Assembly (NCBI RefSeq): GCF_030519355.1
Contig: NZ_JAUMKC010000007.1
Coordinates: 169,346 to 233,345 of the forward strand
Reading direction: 5' to 3'
DNA from: Mucilaginibacter sp. L3T2-6
Lineage (GTDB): Bacteria > Bacteroidota > Bacteroidia > Sphingobacteriales > Sphingobacteriaceae
Length of the DNA: 64,000 nt
Shown in pieces: positions 33,792 to 43,108 of the stretch. Within the stretch, counting starts at the first letter, position 1. Each line of letters opens with the position of its first letter. The notes beneath the pieces are model-generated. The model was not told the origin of the DNA. It saw nothing but the letters and a program-made list of their open reading frames with translations, and ran no database searches. Both the position numbers and the translations under genes were made by a program.

Positions 33792-36083
33792 ATGAAGAAA
33801 ATACTGATCGTACTTTTCAGTTGCGCAGCGCTATATGCACAGGCACAAACAAAATCTAACGACAACCTTATTCAATATGTAAAGCCGATTATCGGCACCC
33901 AGCGCATGGGGCACGTGTTCCCGGGAGCAACCGTTCCGTTCGGCATGGTGCAGCTAAGCCCTGAAACAGATACACCAAGCTATGAGTTAAACGGCAAATA
34001 TAATCCCGACGTTTATAAGTATTGCGCAGGCTACCAGTACGACGACAAAACCATCGTAGGCTTTAGCCATACCCACTTTAGCGGAACAGGCCATAGCGAC
34101 CTGGGCGACTTTTTAATAATGCCCACCATAGGCAAAGTAATGTTAAACCCGGGCACTGCAGATAAGCCCGGCAGCGGCTACCGCTCGGCATTTTCTCATG
34201 CCAACGAAGTTAGTGAGGCTAACTATTACAAGGTGAAGCTGGACGCCAGCAATATCATAGCCGAGATGACTACGACCACCCGCGTTGGTTTTCACCAGTA
34301 CACTTTCCCAAAATCAGATAATGCCCACATCATTCTTGATCTAATGGCAGGTATCTATAATTATCCTGATAAAAACGTTTGGACCTACCTGCGCATGGTA
34401 AACGACAGCACAGTGGTTGGCTACCGTTTAACCAATGGCTGGGCACGCACACGTACCCTGTATTTTGCTATGACATTCAACAAGCCATTCATCCAGATGG
34501 GGTATAAGAAATTCGATAAGCGCGAAGTTTATGGCGGTTTCTGGGGCAAGTTTGCCCATGTGAAAAATTTCCCGGAGATAGCCGGTCGCCAGCTGCGTAC
34601 TTATTTTGATTTCAAGACAGAAGAAGGCGAGAAAATTAAGATAAAGTTTGCCTTGTCGCCGGTGAGTATTGACGGCGCTCTGAAAAACATGCAGGCTGAG
34701 GTACCCGGATGGGACTTTGAAAAGGTGAAAAATGACGGACAGGCACAATGGGAAGCAGAACTGCACAAAATTGTGATTGATGGCGGCAAGGATGAAAAGG
34801 TAGATTTTTATACCTCGATGTACCATGCTATGATCAACCCAACCATCTATATGGATGTTGACGGACAGTATAAAGGCCTTGATCAAAACATCCATAAAGC
34901 TGATGGCTTTACCAACTACACCACCTTCAGCCTTTGGGATACGCACCGGGCATTGCATCCCCTGTTTAATATCATCGACCCGAAACGTAACTCGGATATG
35001 ATACAAAGCATGATGGCTCATTTTGACCAAAGCCCGGAGCACATGCTGCCTATCTGGAGCAACAGCGCCAACGAGAACTGGTGCATGAGCGGCTACCACA
35101 GTGTGTCGGTAATTGCTGATGCCGTGGTAAAGGGTAATGCGCCGTTTGATGCCAACAAGGCGTTGGATGCCTGCGTGGCTACAGCGCACCACCGCGATTA
35201 TGAGGGTATAGGCTACTATATGGATATGGGCTATATTCCTGACGATAAGAACGGTGTGTCGGTATCATCCACACTTGAGTATGCGTATGACGACTGGTGT
35301 ATCGCCCAGATGGCTAAGAAGCTGAACCGGATGGATATTTACAATGATTTTATTAAACGTTCGCAAAACTGGAAAAACGTATACGACCCGAAAACCGGTT
35401 TTATGCACCCCAAATTGAGCGATGGCACCTTTCGCAAAAAATTCGATCCGCTGACAACCATCAACCAGGGCTTTATTGAAGGCAATGCCTGGAACTATAC
35501 GCTGTATGTTCCGCATGATCCTGCCGGCCTGATCAAAACGATGGGCGGCAATAAGCGCTTTGTGTCGTATGTGGATAGCCTGTTCAGCTTTAACCTGCCT
35601 GACAAATATTTTGCAGAAACAGAAGATATTACACGCGACGGTATTATCGGCAACTACGTGCATGGCAACGAGCCTTCGCACCACGTAGCCTATCTGTATG
35701 ACTGGACTGACAAGCCCTGGAAGACTCAGGAAAAAATCCGTATGATATTGCCGAAGATGTATAAACCAACCCCTGACGGTTTGGGTGGCAACGATGATAC
35801 GGGCCAAATGAGCGCATGGTATATTTTCAGTTCGCTTGGTTTTTACCCGGTTGCGCCGGGAAGCGATCAATATGCAATTGGCAGCCCGGCAGTTAATCAC
35901 GCCATAATACAAGTTGGCGATGGCAAAACCTTTACAGTAAACGTAAAGAACCAAAGCGATAAAAACGTTTATATCCAGAAAATGATGCTGAACGGCAAAC
36001 CGCTCAATACATACTTTTTAACCCATGCCGATATTATGAACGGCGGCGAGATTACGTTTGTGATGGGTGCGAAGCACCGTTAG
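33792..36083 (+). CDS. Secreted GH92 exo-alpha-mannosidase
   Basis: Calcium-dependent exo-acting alpha-mannosidase family, periplasmic, used to trim N-glycans or fungal and plant mannans. The signal peptide ends near residue 18 (LYAQAQ). The N-terminal beta-sandwich starts YVKPIIGTQRMGHVFPGATVPFG; the helical barrel carries ENWCMSGYHSVSVIADA, GNEPSHHVAYLYDW and GNDDTGQMSAWYIFSSLGFY, the strong family signatures. 763 aa, complete. The linkage (alpha-1,2, 1,3, 1,4 or 1,6) cannot be read from the sequence. No SusCD pair adjoins it. Confidence 0.96.
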   Translation: MKKILIVLFSCAALYAQAQTKSNDNLIQYVKPIIGTQRMGHVFPGATVPFGMVQLSPETDTPSYELNGKYNPDVYKYCAGYQYDDKTIVGFSHTHFSGTGHSDLGDFLIMPTIGKVMLNPGTADKPGSGYRSAFSHANEVSEANYYKVKLDASNIIAEMTTTTRVGFHQYTFPKSDNAHIILDLMAGIYNYPDKNVWTYLRMVNDSTVVGYRLTNGWARTRTLYFAMTFNKPFIQMGYKKFDKREVYGGFWGKFAHVKNFPEIAGRQLRTYFDFKTEEGEKIKIKFALSPVSIDGALKNMQAEVPGWDFEKVKNDGQAQWEAELHKIVIDGGKDEKVDFYTSMYHAMINPTIYMDVDGQYKGLDQNIHKADGFTNYTTFSLWDTHRALHPLFNIIDPKRNSDMIQSMMAHFDQSPEHMLPIWSNSANENWCMSGYHSVSVIADAVVKGNAPFDANKALDACVATAHHRDYEGIGYYMDMGYIPDDKNGVSVSSTLEYAYDDWCIAQMAKKLNRMDIYNDFIKRSQNWKNVYDPKTGFMHPKLSDGTFRKKFDPLTTINQGFIEGNAWNYTLYVPHDPAGLIKTMGGNKRFVSYVDSLFSFNLPDKYFAETEDITRDGIIGNYVHGNEPSHHVAYLYDWTDKPWKTQEKIRMILPKMYKPTPDGLGGNDDTGQMSAWYIFSSLGFYPVAPGSDQYAIGSPAVNHAIIQVGDGKTFTVNVKNQSDKNVYIQKMMLNGKPLNTYFLTHADIMNGGEITFVMGAKHR

Positions 36084-36210
36084 TTAGTAGTGAATGGTTG
36101 ATTAAGTAACAACTCCATATAGCGCTTTTCCGGGATGCTTTCCTGCCTTTATTTTGCTCCTATGAAGCAACGGCCGAATTGGCCTTGAATATTTTACGCC
36201 GATAAAAGCT

Positions 36211-37029
36211 TTACCTTACCGGCTGCAGCAACTGGTTTACAGGTGTAGTGTGCTGCAAATATGAAGACGGTGTAACACCCGTAAAGCTTTTAAAATCGCG
36301 TATAAAATGCGACTGGTCGAAATAGCCGCACTGGTAAGCAATTGAGGTTAACGGATGCTGGTTTTTGGCGATAAGCTTAAGTCCGAGCTGGAACCTGTTG
36401 ATTTTATTAAACGATGTTGGCGTAAGGCCTGTATGCCTGTAGACCAATTGCTGAAGGTAACGCGCGGTGATGTTATGCTTAGAAGCGATATAGCTTATAT
36501 TAGCCTCAGCTGCATTTTGCTTAATACTGTTTAAAATATGCGCAACTTTATTGATTTTGAAAGACTTTTTTTCACTGCCGACCAACTGCTTTAATAAAAA
36601 CAATTCTACCAGGCCAATTCTCCTTTCGGCACTTTTGGCCTCCAATAACTGATTGTGCAATTGCTTCGCCGGGCGGCCAATGATATCGCCGGTATCGGAA
36701 ACCTGGTTATTGAATATACCCAGTTCGTCGTTAAAAAAATACGCCGCGCTGTGGGTAAAAAACTTTATACCCAGCATAGTATGCTTCCCTTTTGATTTGA
36801 TGGCGAGCGGCTTAGTGATCTGTCCCCATAGCTCTATAGGAGGTGTTTTCAGGAATTTATCTTTTACTGCAGACTGCCATTCGCCGGAACCGAGATTGAA
36901 TATCATTTCCATATCCCCGCTGGGGAAAACGGTGTCGTCAAACGCTATGTCTGCGTCAGATTCAAAGATATAGTAATGCCTCACATAGGGCTTTAAAATA
37001 TCAGATGGAAGAAATTCCTTAAATTCCAT
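36211..37029 (-). CDS. AraC-family transcription regulator
   Basis: 272 aa. The N-terminal part (1-150, FKEFLPSDILKPYVRHYYIF) is the ligand or dimerisation domain common in Bacteroidota AraC proteins. The C-terminal double helix-turn-helix spans about 160-262 (YIASKHNITARYLQQLVYRH, then AYQCGYFDQSHFIRDFKSF, ending TPSSYLQ). It is divergent from the SRPBCC gene, 194 bases away, and may regulate it; this is inference from position only. Confidence 0.92.
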   Translation of the reverse strand: MEFKEFLPSDILKPYVRHYYIFESDADIAFDDTVFPSGDMEMIFNLGSGEWQSAVKDKFLKTPPIELWGQITKPLAIKSKGKHTMLGIKFFTHSAAYFFNDELGIFNNQVSDTGDIIGRPAKQLHNQLLEAKSAERRIGLVELFLLKQLVGSEKKSFKINKVAHILNSIKQNAAEANISYIASKHNITARYLQQLVYRHTGLTPTSFNKINRFQLGLKLIAKNQHPLTSIAYQCGYFDQSHFIRDFKSFTGVTPSSYLQHTTPVNQLLQPVR

Positions 37030-37223
37030 AAGTTGAAGTTACGGTTTTTATATGGGTTATTAGTTTTTGTATCACAAAGCTACAGCTGAGGACTATGGTA
37101 AAATTGTACAAAACGGAACAAGATTGAGGAATTAAAAGTGTAGAATGAATTTTAAATTTTTTGCATCGGGGTAACGTTTTCCTTTTAACTTCGGGGTAAC
37201 TATAGCTATTAAGAACACCATAC

Positions 37224-37649
37224 ATGGCAACTGAACAAAACAACACGATCACGGTAGCAGCAATTATAAATGCCGGCGTTGAAAAAGTATGGGAATTTTG
37301 GACGAACCCCGAACACATTACGCAATGGGCCTTCGCGTCAGATGACTGGCATGCTCCTTACGCCGATAACGACCCGCGTACAGGCGGAAAATTCAAAACA
37401 ACCATGGCTGCAAAAGACGGCAGCTTTAGCTTTGATTTTGAAGGTGTTTACAGCAAGGTTGAAGAACTTGCCCTGATGGAGTATGCGATGCCGGACGGAC
37501 GTTGGGTTAAAGTTCAATTCTCTGGCGATAACAAAACGACTAATGTAACAGAAGAGTTTGTGCCCGAAAACCAAAACTCACTTGAAATGCAGAAAGGCGG
37601 CTGGCAGGCTATACTTGATAATTTTAAGAAATACGTTGAGGCGAATTAA
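37224..37649 (+). CDS. SRPBCC (AHSA1-like) domain protein
   Basis: 141-aa single-domain protein of the Bet v1/AHSA1 fold, starting ITVAAIINAGVEKVWEFWTNPEHI, the classic first strand and helix of the family. These proteins bind hydrophobic ligands in a central cavity; no catalytic role can be assigned. Complete length. It is divergent from the AraC gene. Confidence 0.88.
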   Translation: MATEQNNTITVAAIINAGVEKVWEFWTNPEHITQWAFASDDWHAPYADNDPRTGGKFKTTMAAKDGSFSFDFEGVYSKVEELALMEYAMPDGRWVKVQFSGDNKTTNVTEEFVPENQNSLEMQKGGWQAILDNFKKYVEAN

Positions 37650-37780
37650 TCTGGATTTCTGATTCAGAAGTCTTTAGCCGAGGTTTTATCAGGCGACCAG
37701 GGCTCCCGGCTCAAGCGTAATTAATACACTATCCTGACAAATATTTGATGGTTGAACATTACATGTTAATAACACCCATG

Positions 37781-37788
37781 TATATTTG
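37781..37788 (+). promoter_or_regulatory. -7 promoter box of the alcohol dehydrogenase gene
   Basis: TATATTTG, a full match to the Bacteroidota -7 consensus, 53 bases before the ATG at 37842. The -33 position lacks a clear TTTG. Confidence 0.4.
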
Positions 37789-37841
37789 CAGAAGGGAAAC
37801 CACTTACTCCCGGTACTATCTCACTATTTAAAAACTTCCAG

Positions 37842-38885
37842 ATGATCGAAACTAAAGCTTATGCTGCTCAAAACGAGCAAACTCCCCTGGCCCCGTGGAC
37901 CTTCGAACGTCGCGATGTGGGTCCGCACGATGTGCAATTTGATATTTTATATTGCGGCGTTTGCCATTCTGACCTGCACCAGATACGCAACGACTGGTTC
38001 CCCGGCATATTTCCGATGGTTCCGGGTCACGAAATTGTGGGCCGCGTGGTAAAGGTGGGCGACCATGTAACCAAATTTAAAGTTGGCGACCTGGCCGGTA
38101 CCGGCTGCTTGGTTGACTCGTGCCGCGTGTGCGAAAACTGTAAAAGCGACCTCGAGCAGTATTGTCTTAACGGCGGTTCGTATACCTATAACAGCACGGA
38201 GCAGGACAAAGTAACACCAACATACGGTGGCTATTCCAATACAATTGTAGTAAATGAAGATTTCGTGCTGCATGTATCCGAAAAACTTGACCTTGCTGCT
38301 GTAGCACCATTGCTTTGCGCCGGAATCACGACCTATTCACCTTTAAGGCATTGGAAAGTGGGTAAAGGCACCAAACTCGCCGTATTAGGCCTTGGCGGAT
38401 TAGGACATATGGGCGTTAAATTCGGCGTTGCTTTTGGAGCCGATGTTACCGTATTAAGTACATCGCCTAAAAAAGAGGCGGATGCAAAGAAACTTGGCGC
38501 ACATCACTTTGTGGTAACTACCGATGAAGAGCAGGTAAAAGCAGCTGCAAATTCGTTCGACTTTATTCTCGACACGGTATCAGCCGAACACGATTTTAAT
38601 ATGTACCTCGGCATGCTGCGGACCAACGGCACGCATATTTGCGTGGGCCTTCCTTCCAAAGCGATGGAAATCGCGCCTTTCGCTGTAGTTGGTGGCCGTA
38701 AAAGTGTCGCGGGTTCAAGCATCGGCGGTATTGCTGAAACCCAGGAAATGCTGGATTTCTGCGCAGAGCATAACATCGTTTCTGATATCGAAATGATCGA
38801 TATTAAAGACATTAACGCAGCTTACGAGCGTATGGAAAAAGGCGATGTGAAATATCGTTTTGTGATTAACATGGCCACGCTTTAA
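37842..38885 (+). CDS. Zinc-dependent NADP alcohol dehydrogenase (YahK/CAD type)
   Basis: Medium-chain dehydrogenase, 347 aa, of the cinnamyl-alcohol-dehydrogenase branch that reduces a broad range of aldehydes with NADPH. Catalytic zinc ligands lie in CGVCHSDLH (C41) and PGHE (H63); structural zinc cysteines are C94, C97, C100 and C108. The cofactor loop is GLGGLGHMG near 182-190. It has its own promoter box and ends in a strong intrinsic terminator, so it is monocistronic. Confidence 0.94.
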   Translation: MIETKAYAAQNEQTPLAPWTFERRDVGPHDVQFDILYCGVCHSDLHQIRNDWFPGIFPMVPGHEIVGRVVKVGDHVTKFKVGDLAGTGCLVDSCRVCENCKSDLEQYCLNGGSYTYNSTEQDKVTPTYGGYSNTIVVNEDFVLHVSEKLDLAAVAPLLCAGITTYSPLRHWKVGKGTKLAVLGLGGLGHMGVKFGVAFGADVTVLSTSPKKEADAKKLGAHHFVVTTDEEQVKAAANSFDFILDTVSAEHDFNMYLGMLRTNGTHICVGLPSKAMEIAPFAVVGGRKSVAGSSIGGIAETQEMLDFCAEHNIVSDIEMIDIKDINAAYERMEKGDVKYRFVINMATL

Positions 38886-38906
38886 GCGAAAATTTTTTAT
38901 GATTTG

Positions 38907-38936
38907 AAAGCGCCCGTGTTTGTTGCGGGCGCTTTT
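38907..38936 (+). terminator. Intrinsic terminator of the alcohol dehydrogenase gene
   Basis: Perfect 10-bp stem, AAAGCGCCCG (38907-38916) with CGGGCGCTTT (38926-38935), 9-base loop and a T-run. It lies 21 bases after the stop and can also serve selD, which ends at 38960 from the other side. Confidence 0.88.
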
Positions 38937-38959
38937 GTTAAAGTCTGCCTTATCGGTAT

Positions 38960-40000
38960 TCACTCAACCGTTATCAACGGACCACCACCCGGCCCCGTTA
39001 ATCTGCCAAAAGAGGTTGAATTCAGCCCCAGATCAGTCAGCAATTGTTCAAAGGAATCACAATAGTCTTCTTCAACGGCAACCAACAAGCCTCCGCTGGT
39101 TTGCGGGTCCGCAAGAATATAGCGTTGCTCATCGGTAAGCGGGCCTATTTTGTGGCCGTAGCTGTTCCAGTTGCGCTGCGTTCCGCCAGGAAAACATTTT
39201 TGTTCAAGGTAATATGGGAGTGACGAGATCACAGGCACTTTATGAAACCCAATGACTGCCGCTACGCCGCTGCCTTCACACATTTCAGAAAGATGGCCGA
39301 GCAAACCGAAACCGGTTACATCGGTAAGCGCTTTAACGCCGTCCATCGCTGCAAAGCGCTCGCCGGCTTTGTTTAAGGTGGTCATACTTTTCAGGGCGAT
39401 GGCCGCATCTTCCGGCTTCAGCAGCCCTCGCTTCTGTGCAGTCGACAGAATGCCTACCCCCAGCGCTTTGGTTAAATACAGGCGGCATCCGGCGGTAGCT
39501 GTTGAATTTTGCTTCAGCTGCGCGATATTAACCATACCATTTACTGCCAGCCCGAACACCGGCTCCGGACAGTCAATACTGTGGCCGCCAGCAAGCGTTA
39601 TGCCAGCCTCGGCACAAACAGCCCTGGCGCCTTCCAGAACCTTTTGCGCAACCTCTGGGGCCAGCTTTTCTATTGGCCAGCCCAGTATCGCGATAGCCAA
39701 AACAGGCTTGCCACCCATGGCGTATACATCGCTTATCGCGTTAGCGGATGCAATCCGGCCAAAGTCGAACGCGTCATCCACAATCGGCATAAAAAAATCG
39801 GTTGTTGAAATCAACGCTGTGCCGTTGCCCAAATCAAGTACGGCAGCATCGTCGCGTTTATCATTGCCTACCAGCAAACGGGCATCAGGTGCTGCGGCAA
39901 TGGGGCTGTGTAATATCTTATCTAAAATAGCAGGACTGATTTTACAACCGCAGCCTGCGCCGTGTGAATATTGTGTGAGTTTAATCTCCGTTGTGTCCAT
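38960..40000 (-). CDS. selD: Selenide, water dikinase
   Basis: Makes selenophosphate from selenide and ATP, the selenium donor for selenouridine and selenocysteine. The N-terminal SHGAGCGCK holds the catalytic C17 and K20 at the same positions as in E. coli. Here position 17 is cysteine, not selenocysteine. ATP-binding landmarks DDAAVLDLG and AGGHSIDCPEP follow. 346 aa. Its start overlaps the end of mnmH by 20 bases, so both are one operon. No selA or selB is seen in the window. Confidence 0.96.
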   Translation of the reverse strand: MDTTEIKLTQYSHGAGCGCKISPAILDKILHSPIAAAPDARLLVGNDKRDDAAVLDLGNGTALISTTDFFMPIVDDAFDFGRIASANAISDVYAMGGKPVLAIAILGWPIEKLAPEVAQKVLEGARAVCAEAGITLAGGHSIDCPEPVFGLAVNGMVNIAQLKQNSTATAGCRLYLTKALGVGILSTAQKRGLLKPEDAAIALKSMTTLNKAGERFAAMDGVKALTDVTGFGLLGHLSEMCEGSGVAAVIGFHKVPVISSLPYYLEQKCFPGGTQRNWNSYGHKIGPLTDEQRYILADPQTSGGLLVAVEEDYCDSFEQLLTDLGLNSTSFGRLTGPGGGPLITVE

Positions 40001-41036
40001 TAACAGGTGTTTGTATTTGATTAGCGAAATTTAAAACGGCCCGTGCGTCCTCTGCTTCGTTCGAGCAGCCAATGTTCAGTGAAAAAACCTTTTCGGCAGG
40101 CCGTTTTTGCAGGCCGTTAAGGTACGTTTTATCGTAATAATAAAGTACCGTCCGGATGAAGTCTGCCATTCGGCCTTCTTCAATGGCAATGATGGCATTT
40201 TTCGTTTGTTCCGGGCCCAGCCGCTTGCGGATACGGTCGGTACAGGTTATCAAAAACTCTTTATCAAGCCTGCCGTATTCCTCAACCAGTGCAGCAATAC
40301 GTTGCTCAACAGGCACTACCAAATTAATCAGAGCAGCGTCGCGCATTTGCCGCCAAAAGCTATTTGGAATTGCCCTTACGCCTATGGTTAGGCTTTCATC
40401 TTCGACCCAAATAGGGCGAGAGTAATCCATACGCGATAAACGGGAGGCCAAATCGTTCTCAAATTGCTCCTGCGTGGGCTGCACCAGCTTGTTCATGCTG
40501 CCGTATGACGAGCCCTGGTGCTGTGCAAGATCTTCCAGGTCAATAACCTGTTCGCCTATACCGGCAAGCTGCTTTAAAATCCTGGTTTTACCGGACCCCG
40601 TCATACCGCCGAGTACGCAGAGGTGGTAATTCTTTTCGAATTGCGTGTGCGCCCAGCGGCGGTAACTTTTATAACCGCCGGAAATCACCAGTACATCAAA
40701 ACCATACAGTCCCAATGCCCAGGCCATGGCGCCGCTGCGCATACCGCCCCGCCAGCAGTGCACGGCTACTTTTTTGTCCGGCGCAATTTCGAGCGCCCGT
40801 TTGATAAAGCCTGACCATTTGGCCCCGGTTAAATCAAAGCCGAGCAAAATAGCCTGTTCGCGGCCAACCTGCTTATAAGTGGTGCCAACCTGCACCCGTT
40901 CTTCGTTGCTAAACAGCGGGATATTATATGCACCGGGAACATGGCCCTGCGCAAACTCGGCAGGTGTACGAACATCAATTAACGCAACCGGATTGCTTAA
41001 TTGCATGAAATCATTTATTGTTATTTGCCGCGTCAT
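39981..41036 (-). CDS. mnmH: tRNA 2-selenouridine synthase
   Basis: Replaces sulfur by selenium in 2-thiouridine at the wobble position of some tRNAs, using selenophosphate from SelD. The N-terminal rhodanese domain (about 1-130) has the active cysteine C94 in HCWRGGMRSG; the C-terminal P-loop domain has GGMTGSGKT at 143-151. 351 aa, complete. Also known as SelU/YbbB. Overlap with selD makes the functional pairing clear. Confidence 0.95.
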   Translation of the reverse strand: MTRQITINDFMQLSNPVALIDVRTPAEFAQGHVPGAYNIPLFSNEERVQVGTTYKQVGREQAILLGFDLTGAKWSGFIKRALEIAPDKKVAVHCWRGGMRSGAMAWALGLYGFDVLVISGGYKSYRRWAHTQFEKNYHLCVLGGMTGSGKTRILKQLAGIGEQVIDLEDLAQHQGSSYGSMNKLVQPTQEQFENDLASRLSRMDYSRPIWVEDESLTIGVRAIPNSFWRQMRDAALINLVVPVEQRIAALVEEYGRLDKEFLITCTDRIRKRLGPEQTKNAIIAIEEGRMADFIRTVLYYYDKTYLNGLQKRPAEKVFSLNIGCSNEAEDARAVLNFANQIQTPVNGHNGD

Positions 41037-41129
41037 TTGCTTTCGAGGCTATAAATATACGTCAGTTTTTTTCTTACTTCCAGATATAATACAGCGCCAT
41101 ACTATTGCCGGCTGCAAAACTCAAACCGG

Positions 41130-42053
41130 CTACACATCATAATTAACATATTGTTCTTCAAAGCTTCCATCTTCATACAAATCAATCAAACCGTAGCCGG
41201 GCGCCGTTTGGCGCTTGTTGCCTTCCCACCAGGCACCGCTTACGGCGCCATTGCATATATAGGTTACGCCGTTGTAAACTACCTTATCGCGCAGGTGAAT
41301 ATGGCCGCTCAGGCATAGTTTTACGTTGGGATATTTGTAAAACAGATCGACAATTTTGTTGGCGTCAGTATGCATATCGCCACCAAGTATTTCCCATTTG
41401 TTGGCGCCGTCGGCTATGTCATCTACCATTAAAGTAGCGGATAGAATGGGAATGTGCGACAATACGCATACCGGCATGTTTGCAGGGGTGTGCTGCAATT
41501 CATTTTGTAGCCAATTAAACTGTTCATCGCCGAGCTTACCAATATACCATGTGTTATCAATGTCGAGGTGAACACTGTCCAGCATGATGAATTTCCAACC
41601 ACTTTTAGTGAAGCTGTACCATGGCGATTTTAGCTGAAGCTGGTCCATGGAATACTTTTTCCCGTAAATTGCCTGCCCTTTATCATTTTCGTTCCACCAG
41701 ATATCGTGATTGCCCAACACATAATGCATCGGCAAGCTGCATTCATTTTTCATAGTTGAATGCCATAACGTCCACTGGTCGTTTATGGTGCTTAAATTTT
41801 CTTTATTGATATCGAATACCACGTCGCCGCCATTCAGGATAAGGTCGATACCCGGCTGCTGCTGAACATGGTGCAAGCATTTAGCAAAGCGGGCAGGCGC
41901 ATCCCATTTGTTTTTAAGGTGAACGTCGGTCAAATGGGCGAGCCTTAAAACACGCTCTCTATTGGCGGCAGTGCTTTTAAATGGCAATGCGGGAACCAAC
42001 ATTAAACCGCCAAGGCTTTTCAGGAATGATTTTCTTTGCATAGGTAGATTCAT
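41130..42053 (-). CDS. Exported calcineurin-like metallophosphoesterase
   Basis: 307 aa. The N-terminus (QRKSFLKSLGGLMLVPALP) looks like an export signal, with only one arginine, so Sec rather than Tat is likely. All metal motifs are present: HLTDVHLK near 40, GGDVVFD near 75, LGNHDIWW near 118, SHIPILS near 200 and SGHIHLRD near 250. The family cleaves phosphoesters, including nucleotides and phospholipid heads; the substrate is unknown. A second ATG four codons in is an alternative start. It is divergent from the FadR-type regulator. Confidence 0.88.
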   Translation of the reverse strand: MNLPMQRKSFLKSLGGLMLVPALPFKSTAANRERVLRLAHLTDVHLKNKWDAPARFAKCLHHVQQQPGIDLILNGGDVVFDINKENLSTINDQWTLWHSTMKNECSLPMHYVLGNHDIWWNENDKGQAIYGKKYSMDQLQLKSPWYSFTKSGWKFIMLDSVHLDIDNTWYIGKLGDEQFNWLQNELQHTPANMPVCVLSHIPILSATLMVDDIADGANKWEILGGDMHTDANKIVDLFYKYPNVKLCLSGHIHLRDKVVYNGVTYICNGAVSGAWWEGNKRQTAPGYGLIDLYEDGSFEEQYVNYDV

Positions 42054-42183
42054 TTTCCAATGCGAAAATAGCGATACAGAATAAACCTGACATTACCTAA
42101 GCATGAATGGATTGGGTTTTCGGAAAAAATGTCTGAAAATTTTAATTTGAAACAAAATTAATACAAACATAACGCTGTAATTA

Positions 42184-42214
42184 TTGTATGCTGCTCCTGA
42201 TTGCCGTATATTTA
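42184..42214 (+). promoter_or_regulatory. Promoter of the FadR-type regulator
   Basis: TTG at 42184-42186, 20 bases, TATATTTA at 42207-42214; one mismatch in the -7 box. The predicted transcript start near 42221 lies downstream of the ATG at 42188 and upstream of the ATG at 42233, which decides for the latter. Confidence 0.45.
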
Positions 42215-42232
42215 CGTTCATCAGATGATACG

Positions 42233-42907
42233 ATGAGCCCTAACATTGTCCCAATTCCCCGTAAATCACTAGCCGATGAAGTTGCTGCCAAATTACAGGA
42301 GCGAATTTTAAAAGGCGGCTATAAAGTAAACCAGAAACTTCCTGTTGAATCAGAGCTGATGAAGGCCTTTGGCGTTGGCCGTTCGACCATCCGCGAAGCG
42401 GTAAAAATTTTAGTTAACTCCGGCTTCCTGCGCGTGCAGCAGGGTATCGGTACGTTTGTTGAAGAGAACTCCGGTATTAACGAACCGCTAGGCCAGCGGC
42501 TGAAACGGGCTTCGCCTAAAAATATCGATGAAGTACGCGAAATACTCGAAATGAAGATTTCGGAAAAAGCAGCGATGAACCGTACTGGCAACGATATTTC
42601 TAAACTGGAGCATTTCCTGAAAAAACGTACGCAGGCCGCCAATGATAACCTGGTGGAGGAATGTATAGATGCACATGTAAATTTTTATATCGTGCTGGCC
42701 GAAGCATCGAAAAATGATATACTGGCTGATCTTTATAAACAATTTGCAATACAGTTAAAGGCGGATCTTCTGGCCGCGAATGAAGACACGACCTATTTTA
42801 AAAACCTTCCCGACACCCACCACAAGCTTTTCGATAGCGTATTACGGGAAGATCCCAGGATGGCCTGGCACTGGAGCGGCAAAATAACCGGGCAGATAAC
42901 GAGATGA
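42233..42907 (+). CDS. FadR/GntR-family regulator with FCD domain
   Basis: Transcription regulator, 224 aa from the ATG at 42233 (MSPNIVPIPRKSLADE); an in-frame ATG at 42188 adds 15 residues upstream of the usual start and lies before the predicted transcript. The winged helix is at about 10-75 (LPVESELMKAFGVGRSTIREAVKILVNSGFLRVQQGIGTF is the family pattern in two parts). The FCD ligand domain follows (EVREILEMKISEKAA ... HVNFYIVLAEASKND). FCD regulators usually sense sugar acids or carboxylates. It lies 201 bases before the PSCyt/DUF1501 gene set on the same strand, its likely target. Confidence 0.92.
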   Translation: MSPNIVPIPRKSLADEVAAKLQERILKGGYKVNQKLPVESELMKAFGVGRSTIREAVKILVNSGFLRVQQGIGTFVEENSGINEPLGQRLKRASPKNIDEVREILEMKISEKAAMNRTGNDISKLEHFLKKRTQAANDNLVEECIDAHVNFYIVLAEASKNDILADLYKQFAIQLKADLLAANEDTTYFKNLPDTHHKLFDSVLREDPRMAWHWSGKITGQITR

Positions 42908-43108
42908 TTTTAATCTTAAGTATTTCGCGGGTGCATATCTATTAAACCAGCCCCACCTGGGACTGAATGGCTGATGCCGGCGACCTCCGACTTGTAACAA
43001 ACTTGTTTCAATAATCCCTCAAAAAAATTAATTGCTGTTTAGTTAACATTTATTTGCTTAACTTTAACTTCCATTATAAACCAACTGAGTACTCATTATT
43101 GATTAACT

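Noticed and set aside
34428..35192. 254-codon open frame on the minus strand
   Set aside because: Antisense to the GH92 gene, which has full family motifs; a shadow frame.
35265..35954. 229-codon open frame on the minus strand
   Set aside because: Also antisense to the GH92 gene; no family resemblance.
39252..40034. 260-codon open frame on the plus strand
   Set aside because: Lies antisense to selD, whose family match is strong; Ser/Pro-rich composition typical of a reverse-frame shadow.
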